Source: Marinomonas transparens (GTDB lineage Bacteria > Pseudomonadota > Gammaproteobacteria > Pseudomonadales > Marinomonadaceae). Taken from it: a stretch of 64,000 nt of DNA. The notes beneath the pieces are model-generated. The model searched no databases. It had not been told where the DNA came from and was given only the letters and a program-made list of their open reading frames with translations. This document shows, piece by piece, positions 27,159 through 35,718 of the stretch. The translations under genes were made by a program, and so were the position numbers. The stretch is taken from positions 62,001 through 126,000 of the forward strand of contig NZ_JAEMNX010000017.1 of the NCBI RefSeq assembly GCF_016463975.1, read 5' to 3'. Every line of letters starts with the position of its first letter. Position 1 is the stretch's first letter.

Positions 27159-27219
27159 TCATTTTCAAGCATTATTTGTCTTTTTTGAGTTTTTTTTGAT
27201 TGATTGTGCTTGAAAATGA
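27159..27219. promoter_or_regulatory. Paired 13-bp operators between rhaD and rhaR
   Basis: TCATTTTCAAGCA at 27159-27171 and its exact inverted copy TGCTTGAAAATGA at 27207-27219, 48 bases centre to centre. They lie in the divergent gap, upstream of both rhaD (starts 27032) and rhaR (starts 27256). DeoR regulators commonly bind repeated sites in such regions, so these are good candidates for RhaR operators. Confidence 0.6.
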
Positions 27220-27255
27220 CGGGAAACTAATTATATTGATTATCGAGGACTATCG

Positions 27256-28038
27256 ATGCACGAGATTGAAAGGCATAGAGTGATCTTGTCGGAAGTGGAA
27301 GCTCGGCCGATTGCGACTGTTGCACATCTAGCGGATGTGCTGGGTGCTTCAGAAGCCACGGTACGACGTGATATAAGCTTTTTGGATAAGCAGAAGAAGT
27401 TGCGTCGTGTGAGAGGAGGGGCAGAAGCCATTAATCCTCTTTCCGATGTGAGTTTGTTGGGACGACCTTATTCGGTTAATCAGACGATTAATACGGATGT
27501 GAAGCGAAGCATTGCGAAAGCGGCAGTTGATTTATTGTCCGATAATATGTCGATCATGATCAGCGGTGGCACCACAACTTCGGCTATGTCTGAGTATATG
27601 CGTGGTTTGAAACTGCAAGTATTGACCAACTCATTCTCTATTGCGGACCAATTGATTAAAAAGAGTAAATGCAGCGTGACTGTGCCGAGCGGAAAAATTC
27701 ATCGGGAACAGAATATTATTCTGAGTCCCTTTCCTGATGATATTTCCAATCACACGTTTGCCGACATCCTTTTTATTGGCGCATACGGCGTTAGTTCTCA
27801 CGGTGTGATGGAGACAGATCCACAAATTGTACAAGCGGTAATGAAACTGATAAATCGAGCCGATCAGCGGGTGCTTTTGGTTGATAGTAGCAAGTTTCAA
27901 AATCGATCTAGTATGATTATTTGTCCACTATCACAGATAGATATCGTCATCACTGATGACGGAATAGATAACAAGAGTCAAGAAGTGATCGAATCGGCAG
28001 GCTGTCGTTTGATCATTGTAGAAAAACAAAAACAATAA
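27256..28038 (+). CDS. rhaR: DeoR-family regulator of rhamnose catabolism
   Basis: 260 residues. The N-terminal DeoR winged helix is clear (ATVAHLADVLGASEATVRRDISFLDKQ, then LRRVRGGAEAI), and the C-terminal sugar-phosphate sensor domain has ISGGTTTSAMS and the SSKFQNRS segment. It is divergent from rhaD-rhaI and 62 bases ahead of the rhamnose importer genes, as in rhizobial rha loci, where RhaR is a repressor released by a rhamnose metabolite. Confidence 0.88.
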   Translation: MHEIERHRVILSEVEARPIATVAHLADVLGASEATVRRDISFLDKQKKLRRVRGGAEAINPLSDVSLLGRPYSVNQTINTDVKRSIAKAAVDLLSDNMSIMISGGTTTSAMSEYMRGLKLQVLTNSFSIADQLIKKSKCSVTVPSGKIHREQNIILSPFPDDISNHTFADILFIGAYGVSSHGVMETDPQIVQAVMKLINRADQRVLLVDSSKFQNRSSMIICPLSQIDIVITDDGIDNKSQEVIESAGCRLIIVEKQKQ

Positions 28039-28100
28039 ACCGCGTCTCAGAAACGACAACGCCTTGTTGCGTGATGATGAGCGCGCTCTTGGAGAAAATT

Positions 28101-29096
28101 ATGAATAACAAACTCATCACTGTTTGTGTGTTGGCTTTTATCACCCTGTTTGCATCAGGCTCTTATGCCGCCGATGAGGTTCGCATTGCTTTATTGGTAA
28201 AAGCCTTGGGCATTGGTTTCTTTGAGGCTGCCTATAAGGGAGCAGAAGAAGCCAGTAAAGAACTGGGCGACGTTAAAATTATTTATACTGGACCCACCAC
28301 CACCACCGCAGAAGGCCAAATTGAAATCATCAATTCACTGATCGCACAGCGTGTCGATGCTATTGCCGTGTCTGCCAATGATGCTGATGCCTTAGTTCCT
28401 TCCCTGAAAAAAGCACAACAGCGTGGTATTAAGGTCATTTCTTGGGATTCTGGTGTCGCCAAAGCGGGACGCCAACTTCATTTAAACCCTTCTAGTAATA
28501 GCCTTATTGGCGAGATGAACGTCCAGCTTGCTGCGGATGCGATTAAAGTGAAGGGCAAATCTTCTGGTACCTTTGCCATCTTGAGCGCAACCCCAACGTC
28601 GACCAACCAAAATATTTGGATTGACGAGATGAAAAAATCTCTCAGCAAATTTCCAAATCTGACACTGGTTGATACGGTTTATGGTGATGACCTAGCGGAT
28701 AAAAGCTTCCGTGAAGCGACGGCACTCATTAAAAACCACCCTGATCTTGATGTGATCGTGGCACCAACCACAGTGGGCATTCTAGCAGCAGCTCAGGCGG
28801 TGAGTGATTTAGGTCTAACAGGCAAGGTGTTTGTTACAGGTTTGGGCTTGCCTTCTGAATTGGCTGGTCACGTACACAGTGGTGCGATCCATAGCTTTGC
28901 GATTTGGAACCCCATTGACCTAGGCTACTCTGCAACTATGCTGGCCTATGATCTTGTTAAAGGTAAGGGGACAAAAACAGAGAGGCCAATGGGTCGTATG
29001 GGAACCTTTAAAGTGGATAAGAATGGTGACGGTGCTATGTCTAAACCTTTTATCTATGACGCTTCTAACGTCGATGAATTCTCTTCTATCTTTTAG
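28101..29096 (+). CDS. rhaS: Rhamnose ABC transporter substrate-binding protein
   Basis: Periplasmic sugar-binding protein of the RbsB class, 331 residues from the ATG at 28101, which is preceded by GGAGAA; an in-frame ATG 30 bases upstream lacks a site. The signal peptide runs to about residue 23 (SGSYA before ADEV). The fold is seen in VRIALLVKALGIGFFEAAYKGAEEA and in WDSGV. It is the first gene of the importer rhaSTPQ. A repeat-rich spacer of 234 bases separates it from the ATPase gene. Confidence 0.9.
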   Translation: MNNKLITVCVLAFITLFASGSYAADEVRIALLVKALGIGFFEAAYKGAEEASKELGDVKIIYTGPTTTTAEGQIEIINSLIAQRVDAIAVSANDADALVPSLKKAQQRGIKVISWDSGVAKAGRQLHLNPSSNSLIGEMNVQLAADAIKVKGKSSGTFAILSATPTSTNQNIWIDEMKKSLSKFPNLTLVDTVYGDDLADKSFREATALIKNHPDLDVIVAPTTVGILAAAQAVSDLGLTGKVFVTGLGLPSELAGHVHSGAIHSFAIWNPIDLGYSATMLAYDLVKGKGTKTERPMGRMGTFKVDKNGDGAMSKPFIYDASNVDEFSSIF

Positions 29097-29103
29097 TTAA
29101 CAT

Positions 29104-29284
29104 TTAACCCCCTCCCAGCCTCCCCCTTAGCAGGGGGAGGAGCAGCTGGTTGGCTTCCTCCCCTTGCATTTTTGAAGGGGGAGGTCCGGAGCTTAATGTT
29201 CCCTCCCCTTGCATCTTTGAAGGGGGAAGTCCGGAGCTTAATGTTCCCTCCCCTTAATAAGGGGAGGGCTAGGGTGGGGTTAGA
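29104..29284. repeat. Palindromic G/C-rich repeat cluster (MITE- or REP-like)
   Basis: The ends form a long imperfect inverted repeat: TAACCCCCTCCCAGCC on the left, and on the right GGGGAGGGCTAGGGTGGGGT, its near complement. Inside are about 45-bp tandem units, two full and one partial (TTGCAT landmarks at 29164 and 29209, TTAATA at 29254), each itself a CCTCCCC/GGGGAGG palindrome followed by GTCCGGAGCTTAATGTT. The element fills the rhaS-rhaT spacer and its composition is unlike its neighbours. It looks like a small non-coding mobile repeat. Confidence 0.8.
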
Positions 29285-29330
29285 TTGTCACTTAATAATT
29301 TCATAATGAATAACAATAAGAGCAACCGTT

Positions 29331-30842
29331 ATGAATGATGCGATTTTTAGTCTAAAAAAGGTTAGTAAGGTATTCCCCGGTGTAAAAGCGCTTGATGAGG
29401 TGGATTTACATTTATACCCGGGTCAGGTGACGGCTTTGATTGGTGAAAACGGCGCTGGAAAATCGACCCTAGTCAAAACCATGACCGGCATTTATCAGCC
29501 AGATGGTGGCGAAATTATTTTCGATGGCAAGCCTGTGTATTTTCATTCCCCCCACGATTCCCATGCCCTAGGCATTACCGCGATCCATCAGGAAACCGTG
29601 TTGTTTGATGACCTGACGGTGGCGGAGAATATCTTTCTGGGCAACTATCCAATGAAAAAAGGCCCAATGACCAAGTTCTCGATCGATTGGCCGACCATGG
29701 TGGCGCGCTCACAGGAAATTTTGTCGTCAATTAATGCTCACATGGACCCTAATCAAATTTTACGCGAGTTGAGTATCGGCCAAAAACACATGGTGGGTAT
29801 TGCCCGTGCCTTATCTGTCGATGCCAAGGTGGTTATCCTTGATGAACCCACCGCGGCTTTATCTCATCATGAAATCCATGAACTCTATGACTTGGTGAAT
29901 AACCTTAAGCAGAAAGGCAAAGCCATTTTGTTTATTACCCATAAATTCGACGAAGTCTTCATTTTAGCGGATCGATACACGGTATTCCGTGATGGCTGCT
30001 TTGTGGGTGAAGGCTTTATTAAAGATACCAATGAAACGCAGCTGGTCGAAATGATGGTGGCGCGTAGCATTGATGAAACCTATCCGAAGAAAACCGTCGA
30101 GATAGGCGAAACCTTGTTAGAGGTAAGTAACCTATGCCACACCACCGAGTTTGCTAATATCAGCTTTAGCCTTAAAAAAGGCGAAATTCTCGGCGTGTAT
30201 GGTTTGGTTGGGTCAGGCCGAACAGAAGTGATGCAGGCGTTATTTGGCACGGCGCGCCATGTTACCGGAAGTATCAAGATGAATGGCAAAGAGGTAACCA
30301 TTCACTCACCAAGAGACGCCATTGACCATGGCATTGTGTATGTTCCCGAAGAAAGACAAAAGCAAGGCATAGTGTTGGAGTTACCTATCGTGCAAAACGT
30401 CAGTTTGCCGCAAATGGAGCGTCTTACGAAACATGGACAAATAGACGAAGAAAACGAGATGTCCTTAGCGCGACAATACTGTGAACGCTTACAGGTGAAG
30501 GCGTCCAGTTGGCAAGAAAAGGTGATGAACCTATCCGGTGGCAACCAGCAAAAAGTGGTTATCGCTAAGTGGTTAGCCACTAACCCTAAGGTGATTATTC
30601 TTGATGAACCCACTAAGGGCATCGACATTGGTTCGAAGGCGGCGGTACATGAATTTATGTCTGAACTGGTGGATTCAGGGTTGGCTGTCATCATGGTGTC
30701 GTCGGAGTTGCCTGAAATACTCGGCATGTCTGATCGTATTTTAGTGATGAACGAAGGCTTGATTGTGGGTGAGTTAGCCCGTGAAGAGGCGACACCAGAG
30801 AAGGTGGTCTCGCTCGCGACTGGAGGCACAGTCACATGTTAA
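29331..30842 (+). CDS. rhaT: Rhamnose ABC transporter ATP-binding protein (two NBDs)
   Basis: 503-residue tandem ATPase of the ribose/rhamnose class. The first nucleotide-binding domain has Walker A GENGAGKST, signature LSIGQ and Walker B VVILDEP. The second has the degenerate GLVGSGRTE in place of Walker A, the signature LSGGNQQKV and Walker B VIILDEP, as usual for this family. It overlaps the permease gene rhaP by seven bases. Confidence 0.92.
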   Translation: MNDAIFSLKKVSKVFPGVKALDEVDLHLYPGQVTALIGENGAGKSTLVKTMTGIYQPDGGEIIFDGKPVYFHSPHDSHALGITAIHQETVLFDDLTVAENIFLGNYPMKKGPMTKFSIDWPTMVARSQEILSSINAHMDPNQILRELSIGQKHMVGIARALSVDAKVVILDEPTAALSHHEIHELYDLVNNLKQKGKAILFITHKFDEVFILADRYTVFRDGCFVGEGFIKDTNETQLVEMMVARSIDETYPKKTVEIGETLLEVSNLCHTTEFANISFSLKKGEILGVYGLVGSGRTEVMQALFGTARHVTGSIKMNGKEVTIHSPRDAIDHGIVYVPEERQKQGIVLELPIVQNVSLPQMERLTKHGQIDEENEMSLARQYCERLQVKASSWQEKVMNLSGGNQQKVVIAKWLATNPKVIILDEPTKGIDIGSKAAVHEFMSELVDSGLAVIMVSSELPEILGMSDRILVMNEGLIVGELAREEATPEKVVSLATGGTVTC

Positions 30843-31843
30843 AGCGCTTTATTTATTCCCGTGAAGGCATACTGAGCCTGATTGTTTTAGCGCTGTTTTT
30901 GGGGGTGGGCATGATCAGTCCAGCCTTCATTAGCCTGCCAAACAGCATTAGTATTTTTAACGACACGTCGATTTTGATCATGCTGTCGTTAGGGCAGATG
31001 TTAGTCATCTTAACCCGCTGTATTGATCTTTCCGTCGCCGCGAATGTGGCCTTTACTGGCATGGTGGTCGCCATGACGAACCAGTATTTTCCTCAACTTA
31101 GCATGGCCATATTGATTGTTTTAGCGTTAGCCCTAGGTGCTTTATTAGGTGCGATTAATGGCCTGTTTGTCTGGTTGCTTAAGGTGCCATCCATCGTTAT
31201 TACGCTGGGGACCATGAGTATTTATCGAGGCTGTACCTTTTTGTTGTCGGATGGTGCTTGGGTGAACTCCCATCAAATGAGCCCGTCTTTTATTGCGCTT
31301 CCTCGCTTCGAAATTCTGTCTGTTCCTGTGCTCAGTTGGATCGCGGTGGTGGCCATTATTATTGTTTTCTGGGCGATGAAATACAGTGTCTGGGGACGCA
31401 ATTTTTATTCGGCTGGAGGTAATCCAACCGCGGCATTTTATTCCGGCGTGAATGTGGGCAAGGTACAGTTTTATGCTTTTCTTGTATCGGGTACCTTGTC
31501 TGGTTTGTGTGGTTATTTGTGGGTGTCGCGTTTTGCCGTGGCCTATGTGGACGTGGCGAATGGCTTTGAACTTCAAGTCGTTGCGGCCTGTGTGATTGGC
31601 GGTATCAGCATAGTGGGTGGTGTGGGTACCGTGGTGGGTTGCGTGGTCGGTGCGTTGTTCATTGGTGTGGTAAATAACGCCTTGCCTATTATCGGCGTGT
31701 CGCCTTTTTGGCAAATGGCGATTTCTGGTTTAGTTATCGTGATTGCAGTGATAGCCAACGCCAGTTCAGACAAAGACAAAGCGCGTATTATTTTGCGTAA
31801 GCCGAATGAGTCTGATGACTCGGTACAGGCACCATCACATTAA
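30836..31843 (+). CDS. rhaP: Rhamnose ABC transporter permease
   Basis: 335-residue membrane subunit of the RbsC class with about eight to ten helices. The segment GRNFYSAGGNPTAAFYSGVNV is the family marker, and CIDLSVAANVAF corresponds to the E/DIDLS motif (here with Cys-Ile-Asp). The second permease follows 9 bases later; the two probably form a heterodimer. Confidence 0.9.
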   Translation: MLKRFIYSREGILSLIVLALFLGVGMISPAFISLPNSISIFNDTSILIMLSLGQMLVILTRCIDLSVAANVAFTGMVVAMTNQYFPQLSMAILIVLALALGALLGAINGLFVWLLKVPSIVITLGTMSIYRGCTFLLSDGAWVNSHQMSPSFIALPRFEILSVPVLSWIAVVAIIIVFWAMKYSVWGRNFYSAGGNPTAAFYSGVNVGKVQFYAFLVSGTLSGLCGYLWVSRFAVAYVDVANGFELQVVAACVIGGISIVGGVGTVVGCVVGALFIGVVNNALPIIGVSPFWQMAISGLVIVIAVIANASSDKDKARIILRKPNESDDSVQAPSH

Positions 31844-31852
31844 GAGGCTTTC

Positions 31853-32860
31853 ATGGACACAATAATAAAAAAACCAACTACGCCTGATGCACTGTTAACC
31901 AATAGGCTACAAAAGTTTTTCCGCTGGGAAATGTTTTTGATCATCCTAGTCGCCTTGGTATTTGTGATGAATTCCTATTTATCACCTTACTTTCTTGACC
32001 CTTGGAACTTATCCGACGCAACCTTCAATTTTACTGAAAAAGCGCTGATTGCCTTGCCCATGGCGATGCTGATTATCGCCAAAGAAATTGATATTTCGGT
32101 GGCGGCGATTATTTCACTATCGAGTACTTTGATGGGCCTTGTCGCGCAACTGGGCGCACCGATTTATCTGGTGGTGCTGATGGGTATTTTGGTTGGCGCG
32201 GCCTGTGGTTTGGTGAACGGTGTTTTAGTCACCCAATTTAAGATTCCTTCGATTGTAGTCACTATCGGTACCATGAGCTTGTTCCGTGGCATCAGCTATA
32301 TTTTATTGGGCGATCAGGTGATTCGTGAGTATCCAGAGGGCTTTGATTTCTTTGGTCAAGGTTATGTGTATTGGGTGTTTTCCTTTGAGCTAGTGTTGTT
32401 TGTGGTCTTCGCCTTGGGGTTTTATTGGTTATTGCACAGAACCACCTTTGGACGTTATACCTTTGCCATTGGTAACAACCCAACCGCGTCCTATTACTCT
32501 GGTATCAAGGTTGATAAACACCGTTTGATTTTATTTACCTTGGTGGGCCTTATGTCTGGCGTGGCGGCAGTGTTGTTGACTTCCCGCTTGGGCAGTACGC
32601 GTCCGAGTATCGCCATGGGCTGGGAGCTGAGTATTATCACCATGGTGGTACTGGGGGGTGTGAGTATTTTAGGCGGCAGCGGCACCATTGGTGGCGTGGT
32701 ATTGGCAGTGATTCTGATGGGGCTAGTGACCTTTGGCATGGGGCTGTTGAACATTCCTGGAATCGTCATGACCATCATAGTCGGCTTAATGTTGATTAGC
32801 GTGGTGAGCCTACCTGTGCTGATTTCTCTGTATAAAGGTAAGAAGGCCAAAGTCCTATGA
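31853..32860 (+). CDS. rhaQ: Rhamnose ABC transporter permease
   Basis: 335-residue partner of the preceding permease. It has KEIDISVAAIISLSS near residue 80, GRYTFAIGNNPTASYYSGIKV in the middle and GGVSILGGSGTIGG near the end, all typical of RbsC-type subunits. Its stop overlaps the start of the mutarotase-kinase gene by four bases (ATGA), implying translational coupling. Confidence 0.9.
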   Translation: MDTIIKKPTTPDALLTNRLQKFFRWEMFLIILVALVFVMNSYLSPYFLDPWNLSDATFNFTEKALIALPMAMLIIAKEIDISVAAIISLSSTLMGLVAQLGAPIYLVVLMGILVGAACGLVNGVLVTQFKIPSIVVTIGTMSLFRGISYILLGDQVIREYPEGFDFFGQGYVYWVFSFELVLFVVFALGFYWLLHRTTFGRYTFAIGNNPTASYYSGIKVDKHRLILFTLVGLMSGVAAVLLTSRLGSTRPSIAMGWELSIITMVVLGGVSILGGSGTIGGVVLAVILMGLVTFGMGLLNIPGIVMTIIVGLMLISVVSLPVLISLYKGKKAKVL

Positions 32861-34548
32861 GATACGCCTCGGTCATGTATCTGCGCAAAGGTTTTGAAGA
32901 CGAATACAAACGTCGCCATGACAACCTTTGGCCTGAATTAGCAGAGCACTTAAAGCAACAGGGGATTTATAACTATTACATCCATCTAGATCGTAACGAA
33001 AGTCGGCTTTACGCCAGCTTTGATGCGGATGAGCTAGATACTAAGGTGTTGGCTGATCATCCGGTGATGCAGCGCTGGTGGCAGTACATGGCGGACATCA
33101 TGGAAACTAAGATGTCATCCTTTGAACCTGTGGCCGATGCTTTGGAGCCAGTTTTCCAATTTAACGTGCAGCAAGCCAATAAAGTGCGTGTTGTTGCCGT
33201 GTTAGACATAGGTAAAACCAACATCAAAATTTGTCTGATGGACGGACAAACCGGCGCATTATTACAGATTGCCAAGCGTACTAATGAGGTGATTAATGCC
33301 GCGCCTTATCCCCATGTGGACGAAGCATCTATTTGGGCTTGGATCAAGGACACGCTGGCGGAATTAGCTCAAGACTACTTCATTAGCAGCATTGCCATTA
33401 CCACCCACGGGGCGACCATTGCTTGCATGAAGGGCGATCAACTCGCCTTGCCGATTTTGGATTATGAATACGATGGTGTGAGTGACGTTAAGGCGGAATA
33501 TGATGCCGCTCGGCCTGACTTTAAAGAATCCTTTAGCCCTAGATTGCCCCAAGGACTGAACCTAGGCGCGCAATTATTTTGGCAACAACAGCGTTTTGCC
33601 TCCGAGTTTAAAGAAGTCGATTCATTGCTTTTGTATCCGCAATATTGGGGCTTCAAACTCAGCGGTCACAAAGCCTCGGAAGTCACCTCGTTAGGCTGTC
33701 ATACGGATCTTTGGAATCCCATAAACTGCCAATTTTCTGCTTTTTGTGAGCAGCAAAACTGGAATGCTTTATTTCCACCTGTGTTGGAAACCGGCGCTAA
33801 GCTTGGGGTTATTTTGCCTGAGCTCGCGCAAGAAATCGGCTTGCCAGCGAACTGTGTGATCTTTAATGGTGTGCACGATTCCAATGCCTCTTTGGTGCCT
33901 TACATTGGACAACCGATGGAAAAACTCACCGTAGTGTCCAGCGGCACTTGGACGGTCATAGCCACCATTAATGGCAAGTTGGACTTCTTGCACGAAGAAA
34001 AAGACATGCTCGCAAATGTCGATGCATTGGGCCGCGCGACACCGACTATTCGCTTTATGGGCGGACGCGAGTGGGAACATTTACGCAGCGATACGCCAGC
34101 GACCTTTAGTGATGTCAGCTTCATACTTGAACACGGCATTATGGCGTTGCCTGCTTTTGCGCAAGGCGGCCCGTTTGCTCACTGTGATGGCAAAATACTA
34201 GAGCGTGGCCTGACACTCACGCCATCCCAGCAATCTGCCTTGGCCGATATCTACGTGGCCTTAATGACGGACTATTGCCTAGACCTGATGGACACCAGTG
34301 ATACCGTTATCGTAGAAGGCGCGTTCAGTAACAATCATAATTTCTTAACCTTGCTCGCCTGCATGCGCAGCCAAGATGAAATTTACGCTTCCCGCGACGT
34401 CACCGGCACCTCCGGCGGCGCGGCCTTGTTATCCAACAAAAGTCTCAAACTCAAAGGGCGACTCAGCCTAGCAACCTGCGAACCACAGATAAAACCTTTG
34501 CTTAATCTCTATCGACAGCAATGGCGGGATCTGGTTGCTGCGTTATGA
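32857..34548 (+). CDS. rhaUK: Fused L-rhamnose mutarotase / rhamnulokinase
   Basis: 563-residue protein joining two enzymes that are normally separate. Residues 1 to about 103 are a complete L-rhamnose mutarotase: YKRRHDNLWPEL (His21 matches catalytic His22 of E. coli RhaM), IHLDRNESRLY and QRWWQYMADIM. After a linker of about 12 residues, residues about 113-563 are an FGGY-family kinase with the phosphate-binding DIGKTNIK at 117-124 and the later SSGTWTVI and GTSGGAALL segments. The fusion would interconvert rhamnose anomers and phosphorylate rhamnulose. The frame is uninterrupted, and it is coupled to rhaQ by a four-base overlap. The symbol rhaUK is a composite I chose. Confidence 0.9.
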   Translation: MRYASVMYLRKGFEDEYKRRHDNLWPELAEHLKQQGIYNYYIHLDRNESRLYASFDADELDTKVLADHPVMQRWWQYMADIMETKMSSFEPVADALEPVFQFNVQQANKVRVVAVLDIGKTNIKICLMDGQTGALLQIAKRTNEVINAAPYPHVDEASIWAWIKDTLAELAQDYFISSIAITTHGATIACMKGDQLALPILDYEYDGVSDVKAEYDAARPDFKESFSPRLPQGLNLGAQLFWQQQRFASEFKEVDSLLLYPQYWGFKLSGHKASEVTSLGCHTDLWNPINCQFSAFCEQQNWNALFPPVLETGAKLGVILPELAQEIGLPANCVIFNGVHDSNASLVPYIGQPMEKLTVVSSGTWTVIATINGKLDFLHEEKDMLANVDALGRATPTIRFMGGREWEHLRSDTPATFSDVSFILEHGIMALPAFAQGGPFAHCDGKILERGLTLTPSQQSALADIYVALMTDYCLDLMDTSDTVIVEGAFSNNHNFLTLLACMRSQDEIYASRDVTGTSGGAALLSNKSLKLKGRLSLATCEPQIKPLLNLYRQQWRDLVAAL

Positions 34549-34551
34549 TAT

Positions 34552-35574
34552 CTAATGCGTTTTTCTAGCAATTAAAGTGGGTGCTACTTGACAGTGTTTG
34601 GCTTCGCTGCGTCCCTTTATTCGTTCTAGTATGGCGTCGGCGGCCAGTTCCCCTTGTACTTCGGCTTGTTGGTCTATGCTGGATAGGTTGACCACGGCGT
34701 AGGATGCGATGGGGGTGTTGTCATAGCCGATAATAAAGACATCTTTCTGAGGAACGAGGTGACGCTTTTGGCATTCGTCTAGCAATGGTACGGCGTGGAT
34801 GTCGCTCCAACAGAAGATGGCGCAGGGTGTTTTGATATCATCTAAAAACAGGTTTAGGTCTTTTCGTAGCTGTTCTTCGTTATCCGACGATCTGAAAATT
34901 CTGTCTTCTGCACCGTTGGAAATATTGGCTTCTTTGAGTGTAGCCAGAAAGCCCCGTTCACGTTCTCTATTCAGGTCAAATTCGTCAAACTCACGAAGCA
35001 GCAAGCTGATCATTTTTACGTTTTCTACGCCTGTATTTATTAGTGCTTTGGTGGCGAGTTGAGCGCCTAAGTAATCGTCACCATTGATAGTGTCGAAGCT
35101 GACAGCGGTGTCTTCAACATGGCCGATAACTGTCATGGGTATTTGCTTGGCGTATTTTTCGAGTGCTGTGCCAGATAGCCGAGGGGCAACTAATATCAGC
35201 CCGTCTACGTTGTTATCAATCATGGATTCAATAAGTGAAGACTCGATGGAGAGTTCCCCTTGGCCAAGGCCAATGAGCATTTTAAAGTCTGATTTTTCGA
35301 TGGTGGCGTTTATTTTTTCCAACAGTTTCGGCAAATAGGCGTTGCCTAATCCGGCGATCAAGACACCTATGGTGAAGGTTTTGCCGCGCATGCCTCTGGC
35401 TGAAGTGTTGGGGCGGTAGCCTAGTACTTTAATGGACAGCTCTACTTTTTTCCGTAGCGCTGGGCTGACGCCATAGGCATTGCGGATGACTTTGGAAACG
35501 GCGGCTACGGAAACGCCTGCGTCTTTGGCGACTTCTTTGATGGTGATTTTTTTTACTGTTGCTTGGTTTGTCAT
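34552..35574 (-). CDS. LacI-family transcriptional regulator
   Basis: 340 residues. The N-terminal LacI helix-turn-helix is complete (TIKEVAKDAGVSVAAVSKVIRN, then hinge SARGMRGKT), with a periplasmic-binding-protein-like effector domain behind it. It is convergent with the mutarotase-kinase gene (3 bases between stops) and divergent from the GH78 rhamnosidase gene. This places it as the probable regulator of the rhamnosidase and second sugar transporter, while RhaR covers the first half of the locus. Confidence 0.9.
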   Translation of the reverse strand: MTNQATVKKITIKEVAKDAGVSVAAVSKVIRNAYGVSPALRKKVELSIKVLGYRPNTSARGMRGKTFTIGVLIAGLGNAYLPKLLEKINATIEKSDFKMLIGLGQGELSIESSLIESMIDNNVDGLILVAPRLSGTALEKYAKQIPMTVIGHVEDTAVSFDTINGDDYLGAQLATKALINTGVENVKMISLLLREFDEFDLNRERERGFLATLKEANISNGAEDRIFRSSDNEEQLRKDLNLFLDDIKTPCAIFCWSDIHAVPLLDECQKRHLVPQKDVFIIGYDNTPIASYAVVNLSSIDQQAEVQGELAADAILERIKGRSEAKHCQVAPTLIARKTH

Positions 35575-35607
35575 AGAGCACGGCTTATCAAATAAATAAA
35601 TTTTTAT

Positions 35608-35637
35608 AGAAACTACTTGAAATGAGGTTTCGTTTCT
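35608..35637. promoter_or_regulatory. Candidate operator upstream of the rhamnosidase gene
   Basis: The divergent LacI/GH78 gap has AGAAAC at 35608-35613 and the inverted GTTTCT at 35632-35637. Between them GAAA (35619-35622) and TTTC (35628-35631) flank TGAGG. The symmetry is imperfect, and the typical central CG of LacI operators is missing, so this is only a pointer to where the regulator may bind. Confidence 0.3.
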
Positions 35638-35718
35638 ACTTATTATTCGTATAACGTTCTACACTCAATTAAATAAATATCGTCCATTAATAAAAATAAT
35701 ACTTAAGGATTGTCTATC

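Noticed and set aside
30302..30835. 177-residue open frame on the minus strand inside rhaT
   Set aside because: Shadow of the strongly supported ATPase gene; Ser/Thr-rich composition with no domain pattern.
31145..31714. 189-residue open frame on the minus strand inside rhaP
   Set aside because: His/Thr/Asn-rich composition is the antisense signature of a membrane-protein gene; no start signal.
35608..35637. Definite LacI operator
   Set aside because: Symmetry is imperfect and lacks the central CG; listed only as a low-confidence candidate.
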